Shown piece after piece: positions 25,810-33,645 of a stretch of DNA of 51,643 bases. The notes below the pieces were generated by a model. That model had not been told where the DNA came from and made no database searches. It saw nothing but the letters and a program-made list of their open reading frames with translations. Numbering within the stretch: position 1 is the first letter of the stretch; every line of letters begins with the position of its first letter. The stretch lies in assembly GCF_014646695.1 (NCBI RefSeq), contig NZ_BMNT01000017.1, positions 35,941-87,583 on the forward strand. The letters are read 5' to 3'. The position numbers were made by a program, and so were the translations under genes. The stretch is from Sphaerisporangium melleum. Lineage in GTDB: Bacteria > Actinomycetota > Actinomycetes > Streptosporangiales > Streptosporangiaceae.

Positions 25810-26544
25810 GTGACTGAGCACGCCGACCAGACCAGGCAGGGGAACTCTTCGCGCGGCGGGGTTCGCAGGCTCGCGCTGGTCCGGCTCGGGGTGGACGTCC
25901 CCTACGAGCAGGCGTGGGAGCTCCAGCGCCAGGTCCATGCCCGCCGGGCGGCCGGTGAGATCCCCGACACCTGCCTGCTGCTGGAGCACGCCCCCGTCTA
26001 CACCGCCGGCAAGCGCACTCAACCTGAGGAGCGCCCTGCCGACGGCACGCCCGTGGTCGACGTCGACCGGGGCGGCAAGATCACCTGGCACGGTCCCGGG
26101 CAGCTCGTCGGCTACCCGATCGTCGGCCTGACCGACACGCTCGACCTCAGCGCGTACGTCCGGCTGCTGGAGGAGGCGCTGATCCAGGTCTGCGCCGACT
26201 TCGGGGTGGCGGCCGGCCGGGTCGCCGGGCGCACCGGCGTGTGGGTGGCGGGAGATCCGGGGCTCGGGCTCCCCGACCGCAAGCTCGGCGCCATCGGCAT
26301 CCGGATGGCCAGGGGCGTCACGATGCACGGTTACTCGCTCAACTGCGCCAACGACCCGAGCTGGTTCGACCGCATCATCCCGTGCGGCATCACCGACGCC
26401 GGGGTCACCTCGCTGTCGGCCGAGACCGGGCGGCGCATCACCGTCGACGAGGTGCTGCCGCTGGCCGAGAAGCGCCTGGCCGCGGCACTGGGCGCCGAGG
26501 GGCTGGACGTCCAGGAGGAAGACCTGCTTTCTGGCCGGTTGTGA
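25810..26544 (+). CDS. lipB: Octanoyltransferase LipB
   Basis: 244 residues. Transfers octanoyl from acyl-carrier protein to the lipoyl-domain lysine of E2 and GcvH proteins. Motifs: [39 protein letters not shown] (catalytic lysine) and [15 protein letters not shown] (acyl-thioester cysteine). An N-terminal extension of about 18 residues precedes the core. lipA follows 52 bases later with its own -10 box. The E2 lipoyl domain it would modify is encoded 2 kb upstream. Confidence 0.97.
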   Translation: MTEHADQTRQGNSSRGGVRRLALVRLGVDVPYEQAWELQRQVHARRAAGEIPDTCLLLEHAPVYTAGKRTQPEERPADGTPVVDVDRGGKITWHGPGQLVGYPIVGLTDTLDLSAYVRLLEEALIQVCADFGVAAGRVAGRTGVWVAGDPGLGLPDRKLGAIGIRMARGVTMHGYSLNCANDPSWFDRIIPCGITDAGVTSLSAETGRRITVDEVLPLAEKRLAAALGAEGLDVQEEDLLSGRL

Positions 26545-26583
26545 GCCTCCCCACCCCTGGACGGCCGGAGCAGGGCGGAGACG

Positions 26584-26589
26584 TAAGCT
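26584..26589 (+). promoter_or_regulatory. -10 box TAAGCT, leaderless start of lipA
   Basis: TAAGCT ends 7 bases before GTG 26597. This gives lipA a promoter of its own in the 52-base gap after lipB. Confidence 0.65.
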
Positions 26590-26596
26590 TGAACGC

Positions 26597-27526
26597 GTGA
26601 CCGTAGCTCCAGAAGGCCGAAAGCTCCTCCGCCTGGAGGTTCGCAACAGCCAGACCCCCATCGAGCGCAAGCCGCCGTGGATCAAGACCAGGCTCCACAA
26701 CGGGCCGACGTTCAACGAGATCAGAACGCTCGTCAAGGACCAAGGTCTGCACACGGTCTGCCAGGAGGCCGGCTGTCCCAACATCTCCGAATGCTGGGAG
26801 GACCGCGAGGCGACGTTCCTCATCGGCGGTGACCAGTGCACCCGCCGCTGCGACTTCTGCCAGATCGACACCGGCAAGCCCGCCGAGTACGACAGGGACG
26901 AGCCGCGCCGCGTGGCCGAGTCCGTCGCGCAGATGGGCCTGCGGTACGCCACCGTCACCGGAGTCGCGCGCGACGACCTGCCCGACGGCGGGTCCTGGCT
27001 GTACGCCGAGACCGCGCGGCAGATCCACGCCATGATCCCCGGGTGCGGGGTCGAGCTGCTGGTGCCCGACTTCAACGGCCGCCGCGACCAGCTCGAAGAG
27101 GTCTTCTCCAGCCGTCCCGAGGTGTTCGCGCACAACATCGAGACCGTGCCGCGCATCTTCAAGCGCATCCGTCCGGCGTTCCGGTACGAGCGCTCGCTGG
27201 AGGTCATCACGATGGCCCACGAGGCGGGCCTGGTGACCAAGTCCAACCTCATCCTCGGGATGGGCGAGGAGCGCGAGGAGGTCGTCCAGGCGATGCGCGA
27301 CCTGCACGAGGCCGGCTGCGACCTGCTCACCATCACGCAGTACCTCCGCCCGACTCCGCGCCACCACCCCGTGGACCGCTGGGTCAAGCCGGAGGAGTTC
27401 GTCGAGCTGCAGGCGCAGGCCGAGCAGATCGGGTTCGCCGGTGTCATGTCCGGCCCGCTCGTCCGCTCCTCCTACCGCGCCGGCCGGCTCTACCGCCAGG
27501 CCGTCGAGGCCCGCCAGACCGCCTGA
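26597..27526 (+). CDS. lipA: Lipoyl synthase LipA (radical SAM)
   Basis: 309 residues. Inserts two sulfur atoms into protein-bound octanoyl chains. The sacrificial auxiliary [4Fe-4S] cluster is held by C55, C60 and C66 ([12 protein letters not shown]); the radical SAM cluster by C81, C85 and C88 (CTRRCDFC). The C-terminal serine ligand region VRSSYRAG is present. [17 protein letters not shown] is typical of the family. It needs continuous Fe-S supply, which fits the erpA-type carrier in the same chromosomal block. Leaderless GTG start. Confidence 0.98.
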   Translation: MTVAPEGRKLLRLEVRNSQTPIERKPPWIKTRLHNGPTFNEIRTLVKDQGLHTVCQEAGCPNISECWEDREATFLIGGDQCTRRCDFCQIDTGKPAEYDRDEPRRVAESVAQMGLRYATVTGVARDDLPDGGSWLYAETARQIHAMIPGCGVELLVPDFNGRRDQLEEVFSSRPEVFAHNIETVPRIFKRIRPAFRYERSLEVITMAHEAGLVTKSNLILGMGEEREEVVQAMRDLHEAGCDLLTITQYLRPTPRHHPVDRWVKPEEFVELQAQAEQIGFAGVMSGPLVRSSYRAGRLYRQAVEARQTA

Positions 27527-27781
27527 CCGGCCCCACCCCCGCCGGGCGGCCACCGATACCGGCGCGCCGTCCGCCTGGTGTCCCGCCCGCGTCCCCGGCC
27601 TGGCGTCGTCCCCGCCGGCCGATGCGCGCGCCCCGTCGTACCACGCCTCTTGGGTGGCATCCGCGCCCGCCCGGGCCGCGGGCGGCGGCGGGGCGTCACC
27701 GGCCGGCGACCCTGCGCGACGCTCAGGTCACGGCGCGGCCGCCCGGCAGGTCACGTTTTCCTTTCTTCAGCCCTGCGTTTG

Positions 27782-27787
27782 TATCCT
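27782..27787 (+). promoter_or_regulatory. -10 box TATCCT, leaderless start of DUF4191 gene
   Basis: TATCCT ends 6 bases before ATG 27794; the T/C-rich stretch upstream has no Shine-Dalgarno. The 267 bases between lipA and this gene hold no other gene. Confidence 0.6.
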
Positions 27788-27793
27788 TCAACC

Positions 27794-28474
27794 ATGGCGA
27801 AGAAGCCCGCAGACCCAGAGCGCCCGGGGCGCATCAAGCAGCTCCGGATGGTCGCTCAGATCATCCAGAAGGCCAACCCCAAGGGGATGCCGATCGTCTA
27901 CGCGTCGGCGGTCGCCACGCTGGTGGTCTTCATCGTCGTCGGGCTCGTCACCGGCCTGCTCTGGCAGCTGATCATCCTTGGCATCATGGTCGCGCTGACC
28001 GTCGGCCTGCTGGTCTTCGGCCAGCTCGCCCAGCGCGCGCAGTACTCCATGCTGCACGGCCAGCCGGGCGCCGCCGCCGCGATCCTGCAGAGCATGCGCG
28101 GCAACTGGGAGGTGACCCCGGCCGTCGCGGTCAACCGCGACCAGGACGTCGTCCACCGCGTCGTCGGCTATCCGGGCATCGTCCTGGTCTCCGAGGGGCC
28201 GGGCTCGCGGGTGCAGCGCATGCTCGTCGCCGAGAAGAAGCGCGTGCAGCGCGTGGCGATCGACGTCCCGGTGTACGACATCCAGTGCGGCGACGGCGAG
28301 GGCCAGGTGCCGATGGCCAAGCTGCAGCGCCACCTGATGAAGCTCCCCCGCAACCTGAAGAAGCCCACGGTCTCCGAGGTCAACTACCGCCTGCGCGCGC
28401 TGCCGCAGACGCTTCCCATGCCGAAGGGCCCGATGCCGAAGGGCGCGCGCATGCCCCGCGGCAAGATCCGTTGA
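27794..28474 (+). CDS. DUF4191 membrane protein
   Basis: 226 residues. A basic N terminus (ERPGRIKQLRMVAQIIQKANP) precedes two adjacent membrane helices (about 36-58 and 60-80: SAVATLVVFIVVGLVTGLL; IILGIMVALTVGLLVFG). The soluble C-terminal part has GNWEVTPAVAVNRDQDVVHRVVG (in two parts) and ends in repeated MPKGPMPKGARMP. Conserved across actinomycetes directly downstream of lipA; role unknown. The ATG at 27794 is 6 bases after a -10 box. It overlaps the next start (TTGA) and may couple to it. Confidence 0.9.
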   Translation: MAKKPADPERPGRIKQLRMVAQIIQKANPKGMPIVYASAVATLVVFIVVGLVTGLLWQLIILGIMVALTVGLLVFGQLAQRAQYSMLHGQPGAAAAILQSMRGNWEVTPAVAVNRDQDVVHRVVGYPGIVLVSEGPGSRVQRMLVAEKKRVQRVAIDVPVYDIQCGDGEGQVPMAKLQRHLMKLPRNLKKPTVSEVNYRLRALPQTLPMPKGPMPKGARMPRGKIR

Positions 28475-29277
28475 CGGCCGGTCCCGCTCCGGTGGCCCGG
28501 CGCGCACTGGGCGACCAGGCGAGCGCACGGGCCAGCCGCCACTGGTGGGACGCCGCGGCCGACGACTACCAGGCCGAGCACGGCGGTTTCCTGCGCGATG
28601 ACGGCTTCGTCTGGTGCCCCGAAGGGCTGGACGAGGCGGACGCCCGCCTGCTGGGCGAGGTGCGCGGCCGGCGGGTGCTGGAGATCGGCTGCGGCGCCGG
28701 GCAGTGCGGCCGCTGGCTGACCGGCCAGGGCGCCGAGGTCGCCGCGTTCGACCTGTCCCATCGCCAGCTCCAGCACTCGCGCCGCATCGACGAGGAGATC
28801 GGCGTCCGGCTTCCGGTGGTGCAGGCCGACGCCGGGCGCATCCCCTTCGCCGGCGAGTCGTTCGATCTCGCCTGCTCGGCGTTCGGCGCCCTGCCGTTCG
28901 TCGCCGACGCCCGCGCCGTGCTGGCCGAGGTCCGGCGGGTGCTGCGGCCGGGCGGCCTGCTGGTGTTCTCGGTGAGCCATCCCATCCGCTGGGCGTTCCC
29001 CGACGACCCCGGCCCGCGCGGGCTGACGGCCGACCGCTCCTACTTCGACCGGTCTCCGTACGTCGAGCAGGACGAGAACGGCGAGCCGACGTACGTCGAG
29101 CACCACCGCACGCTGGGCGACTGGGTCGCGGCGATCGCCGGTGCGGGGCTCGTGCTGACGTCCCTGCTGGAGCCCGAGTGGCCCGTGGGGCACGATCGCG
29201 AGTGGGGCGGCTGGAGTCCCCTGCGCGGACGCCTCCTGCCCGGCACCGCGATCTTCTCCTGCCGCCGCGGGCTCTGA
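28471..29277 (+). CDS. Class I SAM-dependent methyltransferase
   Basis: 268 residues if started at TTG 28471, whose last two bases overlap the DUF4191 stop; GTG 28492 is an alternative seven codons in. SAM-binding motif I is RRVLEIGCGAGQCGRWL, the acidic end of strand 2 is VAAFDLSHRQL, and motif post-I covers VQADAGRIPFAGESFDLACS (VQADAGRIPF, ESFDLACS). The N-terminal RHWWDAAADDYQAEHG is typical of a conserved actinomycete group near lipA/glnA. Substrate unknown: ubiquinone/menaquinone-type and small-molecule methylases share this fold. Confidence 0.88.
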   Translation: MTAGPAPVARRALGDQASARASRHWWDAAADDYQAEHGGFLRDDGFVWCPEGLDEADARLLGEVRGRRVLEIGCGAGQCGRWLTGQGAEVAAFDLSHRQLQHSRRIDEEIGVRLPVVQADAGRIPFAGESFDLACSAFGALPFVADARAVLAEVRRVLRPGGLLVFSVSHPIRWAFPDDPGPRGLTADRSYFDRSPYVEQDENGEPTYVEHHRTLGDWVAAIAGAGLVLTSLLEPEWPVGHDREWGGWSPLRGRLLPGTAIFSCRRGL

Positions 29278-29307
29278 CGCCGAAGACCGGCGAAGCCCGG
29301 TCGCGGC

Positions 29308-29766
29308 TCAGATGCGGACGACCACCGTGCGGGCGGCGCGGTCGTGCAGGCCGCGCTGGTCGCGGTCCCAGACGAGCGCGGGGACGGCCAGGCAGAGCAG
29401 CAGGGTGCGCAGTGCGACGGCGCCGATCGACGGGCGGCCGCCGCCGAGCGCGGCGACCCTGATGCCGAACAACCGCATGCCGAAGGTCATGCCGATGGTG
29501 CCGACCAGCAGGATGTACTCCGCGGCGAACACCACGAGCCCGATCCACGGGTCGGCGCGGACGTCGGCGCGGAGCAGACCGGCGGCGATCGCCCAGGTGC
29601 AGATGAGCCAGTCGACGAAGATCGCGCCGATGCGCCTCCCGAAGCCGGAGACCGACCCGCTTCCCTCCCGCGGGAGGCCGAGCCTCTCGCCCGGATAGCC
29701 GAGGTCGACGCCCGCCGCGCGGGTGCCGCCGATCCACGTCTGTGTCCAGCGGGGTTGCTTGCTCAT
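29308..29766 (-). CDS. RDD family membrane protein
   Basis: 152 residues. The RDD signature Arg and Asp are in [15 protein letters not shown]; the helix [20 protein letters not shown] and the final [16 protein letters not shown] are characteristic. About three membrane helices. Proposed roles for the family (transport, ion homeostasis) are loosely supported. Divergent from glnA and conserved at this position in actinomycetes. The ATG start lies 6 bases after TATCTT (minus strand 29778-29773), so probably leaderless. Confidence 0.9.
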   Translation of the reverse strand: MSKQPRWTQTWIGGTRAAGVDLGYPGERLGLPREGSGSVSGFGRRIGAIFVDWLICTWAIAAGLLRADVRADPWIGLVVFAAEYILLVGTIGMTFGMRLFGIRVAALGGGRPSIGAVALRTLLLCLAVPALVWDRDQRGLHDRAARTVVVRI

Positions 29767-29823
29767 GCAGGTAAGATAGCGCCACGCCGCATAGGTGCCT
29801 CCGGCGGCGCACCCCCCGTCCGC

Positions 29824-29861
29824 TTAACATCCGCGAAACAAACGAGACATGGGGTCGAAAC
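29824..29861 (+). promoter_or_regulatory. GlnR operator upstream of glnA
   Basis: Four 5-mers are spaced exactly 6 bases apart: TTAAC, GAAAC, GACAT, GAAAC. This is the a1-b1-a2-b2 layout of the actinomycete GlnR box (gTnAC-n6-GaAAC repeated). It lies 50-87 bases before glnA, with a possible -10 (TACGTT, 29872-29877) just downstream, as expected for an activator site. Nitrogen control of glnA by GlnR is known in Streptomyces and mycobacteria. Confidence 0.85.
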
Positions 29862-29910
29862 GGCACAGGCCTACGTTCAAGTCTGCAAGCCCGTGCCCCT
29901 GGGAGGTTGG

Positions 29911-31335
29911 ATGTTCAGCTCCGCCGACGACGTCCTGAAGTTCATCAGGGACGAAGGGGTGCAGTTCGTCGATGTCAGGTTCACCGACCTGCCGGGCACG
30001 ACTCACCACTTCACCTTCCCTTCGGAGAACTTCGGCGCCAGCGTCTTCACCGACGGCCTCATGTTCGACGGCTCGTCGATCCGTGGGTTCCAGGCCATTC
30101 ACGAGTCGGACATGCTGCTGCTGCCCGACCCGTCGACGGCCGTGCTCGACCCGTTCCGTCAGCACAAGACGCTCAACATCAACTTTTTCGTTCACGACCC
30201 GCTGACCGGCGAGGCCTACAGCCGCGACCCGCGCAACGTCGCACGCAAGGCCGAGGAGTACCTCAAGGGCACCGGCATCGCCGACACGGTCTACTTCGGC
30301 CCCGAGGCCGAGTTCTACATCTTCGACGATGTGCGCTTCGCCACCAGCCAGAGCGAGAGCTACTACCACATCGACTCGATCGAGGGCGCGTGGAACACCG
30401 GTAAGGCCCAGGAGGGCGGCAACCTCGGGTACAAGCCGCGCTACAAGGGCGGCTACTTCCCGGTCCCGCCGATGGACCACTTCACCGACCTGCGCTCGGA
30501 GATGGTGCGCCGCCTGATCGAGGCCGGCATCGAGACCGAGATGCAGCACCACGAGGTGGGCACCGCCGGCCAGGCCGAGATCGACTTCCGGTTCGGCACG
30601 CTGCTGAAGACCGCCGACAACCTGATGCTGTACAAGTACATCATCAAGAGCACGGCGGTGGAGTACGGCCACACGGTCACCTTCATGCCCAAGCCGATCT
30701 TCGGGGACAACGGCTCCGGCATGCACTGCCACCAGTCGCTCTGGAAGGACGGCGAGCCGCTGTTCTACGACGAGGTGGGCTACGCCGGCCTGTCGGACAT
30801 GGCGCGTTACTACATCGGCGGCCTGCTCAAGCACGCGCCGGCGCTGCTGGCGTTCACCAACCCGACGGTGAACTCCTACCACCGCCTGGTGCCCGGCTAC
30901 GAGGCGCCGGTCAACCTCGTCTACTCCCAGCGCAACCGCTCGGCCTGCATCCGCATCCCGATCACCGGGTCCAACCCGAAGGCCAAGCGCATCGAGTTCC
31001 GGGTGCCCGACCCGTCGTGCAACCCGTACTACGCGTTTGCCGCGATGCTGATGGCCGGTCTGGACGGCATCCGCAACAAGATCGAGCCGCCGGCCCCGGT
31101 CGACAAGGACCTCTACGAGCTGCCGCCCGAGGAGGCCGGCGCCGTGCCGCAGGTCCCCGGCTCGCTGTCGGAGGTGCTCGACGCGCTGGAGGCCGACCAC
31201 GACTTCCTGCTCGAGGGCGGCGTGTTCACGCCCGACCTCATCGAGACCTGGATCTCCTACAAGCGGACCAACGAGGTCGACCCGATCCGCCTGCGCCCGC
31301 ACCCGCACGAGTTCGAGCTGTACTACGACGTGTGA
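29911..31335 (+). CDS. glnA: Glutamine synthetase type I (adenylylation-controlled)
   Basis: 474 residues. Makes glutamine from glutamate, ammonia and ATP. Motifs: [11 protein letters not shown], the metal/ATP region [20 protein letters not shown], and [16 protein letters not shown]. The adenylylation tyrosine is Tyr402 in DLYELPPEE, so activity should be shut down by GlnE encoded 8-11 kb downstream. The ATG at 29911 follows GGGAGG at 5 bases; longer frames upstream run through the operator and are rejected. A GlnR box precedes it and a perfect palindromic terminator follows. Confidence 0.98.
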   Translation: MFSSADDVLKFIRDEGVQFVDVRFTDLPGTTHHFTFPSENFGASVFTDGLMFDGSSIRGFQAIHESDMLLLPDPSTAVLDPFRQHKTLNINFFVHDPLTGEAYSRDPRNVARKAEEYLKGTGIADTVYFGPEAEFYIFDDVRFATSQSESYYHIDSIEGAWNTGKAQEGGNLGYKPRYKGGYFPVPPMDHFTDLRSEMVRRLIEAGIETEMQHHEVGTAGQAEIDFRFGTLLKTADNLMLYKYIIKSTAVEYGHTVTFMPKPIFGDNGSGMHCHQSLWKDGEPLFYDEVGYAGLSDMARYYIGGLLKHAPALLAFTNPTVNSYHRLVPGYEAPVNLVYSQRNRSACIRIPITGSNPKAKRIEFRVPDPSCNPYYAFAAMLMAGLDGIRNKIEPPAPVDKDLYELPPEEAGAVPQVPGSLSEVLDALEADHDFLLEGGVFTPDLIETWISYKRTNEVDPIRLRPHPHEFELYYDV

Positions 31336-31440
31336 CGGCGGGTTTCTCCAGCCTCGGTGATCTTCCCCGGAAACGGGCGCCGGGCCGGGAGGACCTTGTG
31401 GTCGCCGTTGTTCGTCCTCGCCGAGCGACGTCAAGCGAAT

Positions 31441-31480
31441 AGAACGGCCCGGCACCGAGACCTCGGTGCCGGGCCGTTCT
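31441..31480 (+). terminator. Perfect 40-base palindromic terminator after glnA
   Basis: Arms 31441-31459 and 31462-31480 are perfectly complementary over 19 bases with only AC between them. It ends in TTCT. It lies 105 bases after the glnA stop. Confidence 0.9.
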
Positions 31481-31555
31481 GCGCTCGCGAGGGCCGACGA
31501 CAGCGCCTGCGCCATCGTCGGCCGACCCTGGCGAGACCGATCCGCTGAATTTCGA

Positions 31556-31858
31556 TCAGTCGACGCACATCGCCCAGTGGGTGGTCCGGAAGACCCATGT
31601 GCCGCCACCCGGAGAGGCATAGATCAATGTGCTGCTGTACTTCCCGGGGTCGCAGTCGTGACCGACCGCGAGCACGGCATTCCGGGCCCGCTGTTCAGCC
31701 GCCGCCAGCCCGGCCGCGTGGGTGTTGCCCGCCCCATCGACAGTGGCGCTGCGGGGAGTGTCGTAACCGTCGGCGTGCGCGGCCACGGTGGTGGTGGCCA
31801 GACCGGCCACCACCGCCGAGACGAGGCCGAGCCGGCGGAGCCAGGTGACTTTTCGCAT
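31556..31858 (-). CDS. Small secreted protein, unknown function
   Basis: 100 residues. A clear signal peptide: MRKVTWLRRLG basic start, GLVSAVVAGLATTTVAAHA core with AxA cleavage near AHA. The mature part (about 70 residues) has two cysteines (HDCDPG and the near-terminal WAMCVD) that could form a disulfide. The segment NTHAAGLAAAEQRARNAVLAVG looks like an amphipathic helix (NTHAAGLAAAEQRA, RNAVLAVG). The ATG follows AAGGAG perfectly. I do not recognise the family; the GLAAAEQRARNA stretch recalls small secreted actinomycete proteins. An 8-bp inverted repeat lies just upstream. Confidence 0.8.
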   Translation of the reverse strand: MRKVTWLRRLGLVSAVVAGLATTTVAAHADGYDTPRSATVDGAGNTHAAGLAAAEQRARNAVLAVGHDCDPGKYSSTLIYASPGGGTWVFRTTHWAMCVD

Positions 31859-31891
31859 GCTTCTCCTTATGGAGGGGCGGGCATTTGCTGG

Positions 31892-31918
31892 ATCGATCTG
31901 GATTTAACGCAGATCGAT
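31892..31918. promoter_or_regulatory. Inverted repeat ATCGATCT-N11-AGATCGAT
   Basis: A perfect 8-bp inverted repeat with an 11-base spacer (centre-to-centre 19 bases) is placed 34-60 bases upstream of the secreted-protein start. The spacing, about two helical turns, suits a dimeric repressor or activator. Function is inferred. Confidence 0.45.
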
Positions 31919-32352
31919 ACAGCACGGTATTGACCGCCTGGCCACAAGAATCTGCCGACGTCGCCCTCATGATGGAGCACATGGCCGATCCGGCGGCCCC
32001 CATGTGCAAGGCGAGCTGCGGAAATGCGTCCACTCTGATCGTCGGCGTGACGGGAATTCGGCACGGCAAGAGCACTCGCGCACGATCATGTGTGTGAAAA
32101 GTGCACGCTGCCGGCGACGCGTCACAACCGGCTCCGGCCCGAATTCCGTGGTCTTCCCGTCGCCGCCCGCCGGTCCGCACGGCCACCGTGCGGACGGGAG
32201 GTACCGGTGCCTCGACCCGGCGGAAGCCGCAGGAGGAGCGTTGGTGGCAGCCGATCTGAGCAGGCCGTGGCCCGGTTCGCGCAACGAGGCCCCCGGCCCT
32301 CGGCACGGATCAGGACAGGGGGTCGTCTCGGCCGGGGTCCGGGTGGTGACGC
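31919..32352. other. 434-base region, no supported gene
   Basis: Base composition is somewhat lower in GC than the flanks. Short frames on both strands lack start signals and recognisable features. It is the space before a pair of divergent microprotein genes. Nothing else can be supported. Confidence 0.4.
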
Positions 32353-32520
32353 CTAGCGGCGGGGCCGGGGGTCGTGGCCCTTGCCGTGGTGGATGTCGAC
32401 GGCGGGGCCAGGGGCGGTGGGCCGGCCGATGACGCCGGAGGTGACGGCCGAGGAGAGCTCGGCCACGGCCCGCAGCAGATCCAGCAAGGGGTTCCCGGTG
32501 TTCTTCGGGCTGCGCGACAT
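32353..32520 (-). CDS. Microprotein with His-rich tail, unknown
   Basis: 55 residues. The start is strongly supported: GGGAGGA sits 6 bases before ATG 32520. The N-terminal part (NPLLDLLRAVAELSSAVTSG) is an amphipathic helix; the middle is IGRPTAPGPA; the tail VDIHHGKGHDPRPRR is rich in His and Arg. No membrane segment or signal peptide. It lies between glnA and the YcaO/TfuA locus. The leader-helix plus Pro/Gly/His tail would fit a second RiPP-like precursor, but it could equally be an unrelated regulator. Family not recognised. Confidence 0.65.
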   Translation of the reverse strand: MSRSPKNTGNPLLDLLRAVAELSSAVTSGVIGRPTAPGPAVDIHHGKGHDPRPRR

Positions 32521-32799
32521 CTGGGTTCCTCCCGTTGACGCGGGTACGAGGGCGTCCTCCCGGACGTGGAACTCATGTCACGATATGTCGCGAGGCCCGC
32601 CCTCGTCCACCCGCACCGGCCCCTCCGGCGCACGAGGGCCTCCCAGCCGCGGGCCCGACAGGGGCCGCGACTAGGCTCTTTGGTATCCGCGACACCCGCG
32701 GAACATCGCGCCACAGGAAGCCCTACCGGGCTCGGGACGTTGTGTGTAGTGAGCGGGCCCGGCCGACGAGGGCGGCCCGACGGATCGAAAGGCAGCCCA

Positions 32800-32982
32800 T
32801 TGTTCGGTCGCAAGCCCATCGAAGAGCGCCTCGCCGAGCGCCGGGCTCAGTTGCCCCCTCTGAAAGAAGGAGAGCACTTCGAACACGGGCCCGCGAAGTT
32901 CATCTTCATCTTCCTGATCGTGTTCGTCGTGGTGGCGCACCTGATCGGGCTCGTCGTCCTGATGGCCCTCGACCTGAACTGA
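32800..32982 (+). CDS. Small single-pass membrane protein
   Basis: 60 residues. A charged N-terminal half (FGRKPIEERLAERRAQL ... KEGEHFEHGP) precedes one strong membrane helix at about 33-57 (FIFIFLIVFVVVAHLIGLVV), with a 3-residue tail. TTG at 32800 is chosen because GAAAGG is 7 bases upstream; a GTG at about 32748 would add 17 residues without a ribosome site. A possible -10 TAGGCT is at 32672-32677. It lies 181 bases before the RiPP-type precursor and could serve the locus, for example in export or immunity, but the link is positional only. Confidence 0.6.
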   Translation: MFGRKPIEERLAERRAQLPPLKEGEHFEHGPAKFIFIFLIVFVVVAHLIGLVVLMALDLN

Positions 32983-33089
32983 CCCGCACCACAGAACCCA
33001 TGCCCCGGCGATAACCCCGCAGGGACCGCCACCGGGTTCGATCGGCGTCGTCCGAATTGTCCGATAAATGGCGGCAAGAGGGTCAATAA

Positions 33090-33148
33090 ACCAGATGCTT
33101 GGTGTCTCACGTCAATGAACAATGAGGCGTGAAATATCGGCATCTGGT
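33090..33148 (+). promoter_or_regulatory. Nested inverted repeats in the 5' region of the precursor gene
   Basis: The outer arms ACCAGATGC (33090-33098) and GCATCTGGT (33140-33148) are perfect complements 41 bases apart. Inside them TCACG (33107-33111) and CGTGA (33128-33132) also pair. Together they could fold as a two-stage stem ending 4 bases before the AGGGAG ribosome site, so access to that site could be gated. A protein operator is the alternative. Confidence 0.5.
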
Positions 33149-33163
33149 GATCAGGGAGAGCAC

Positions 33164-33553
33164 ATGACGAGTCTCGACGCGCAGGCCAAGACCATGGACC
33201 TGGCCGAAGAGGTGGACGGCGGCACCGAGTCCGGCGTGGTGGAGGCCGCTCTCACCTCCAACCACAACGAGGCCGTTCTGCATCTGGACCTTGTGGCCGA
33301 GGCCGACGACCGTGCCGAGGTCCTGGTCGTCGAGGCCTCCCTCAACCCCAACCACAACGAGATCCTGCTTCCCCTGGACCTCACCGCCGAGCTGGACGAC
33401 ACCGCCGAGACCGGCACCATCGAGGCCGCTCTGAACCTCAACCACAACGAGACCGTCCTCGACCTGGAGGCCGAGTCGGACGACCGCGCCGACGTCCCGG
33501 TCGTCGAGGCCGCGCTCAGCGGGAACCACAACCAGATCGTCATCGCGGGCTGA
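33164..33553 (+). CDS. Multi-core RiPP-type precursor peptide with four Asn-His-Asn repeats
   Basis: 129 residues, very acidic, no Cys, no signal peptide. After a 24-residue leader (MTSLDAQAKTMDLAEEV, then DGGTESG) come four repeats aligned on a [V/T][V/I]EA[A/S]L-x2-NHN-[E/Q] block. NHN is at residues 33-35, 63-65, 93-95 and 121-123, so the periods are 30, 30 and 28. Between repeats lie acidic spacers such as DLVAEADDRAEVL. The last copy ends NHNQIVIAG. ATG 33164 follows AGGGAG at 5 bases; a 14-codon longer frame is not supported. YcaO and TfuA genes follow, which is why I call it a modified-peptide precursor. NHN or a few residues around it is the probable core. Function and product are unknown. 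Confidence 0.82.
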   Translation: MTSLDAQAKTMDLAEEVDGGTESGVVEAALTSNHNEAVLHLDLVAEADDRAEVLVVEASLNPNHNEILLPLDLTAELDDTAETGTIEAALNLNHNETVLDLEAESDDRADVPVVEAALSGNHNQIVIAG

Positions 33554-33567
33554 TCCCGCTCGCGCCT

Positions 33568-33608
33568 GACGCCTCCGGAACCGCCATCGCGACGCGGCCG
33601 GAGGCGTC
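33568..33608 (+). terminator. Stem-loop between precursor and YcaO gene
   Basis: Perfect 11-bp arms GACGCCTCCGG (33568-33578) and CCGGAGGCGTC (33598-33608) around a 19-base loop, 14 bases after the precursor stop. Such partial terminators or 3' stabilisers commonly make RiPP precursor message more abundant than that of the enzymes. Confidence 0.7.
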
Positions 33609-33645
33609 CGTCGCTTCGTGATCCGGCTCGACGCGAGGAAGAGAC

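Noticed and set aside
31885-32097. 70-residue frame starting TTG on the plus strand
   Set aside because: It has no ribosome site and starts inside the inverted repeat upstream of the divergent secreted-protein gene; no recognisable features.
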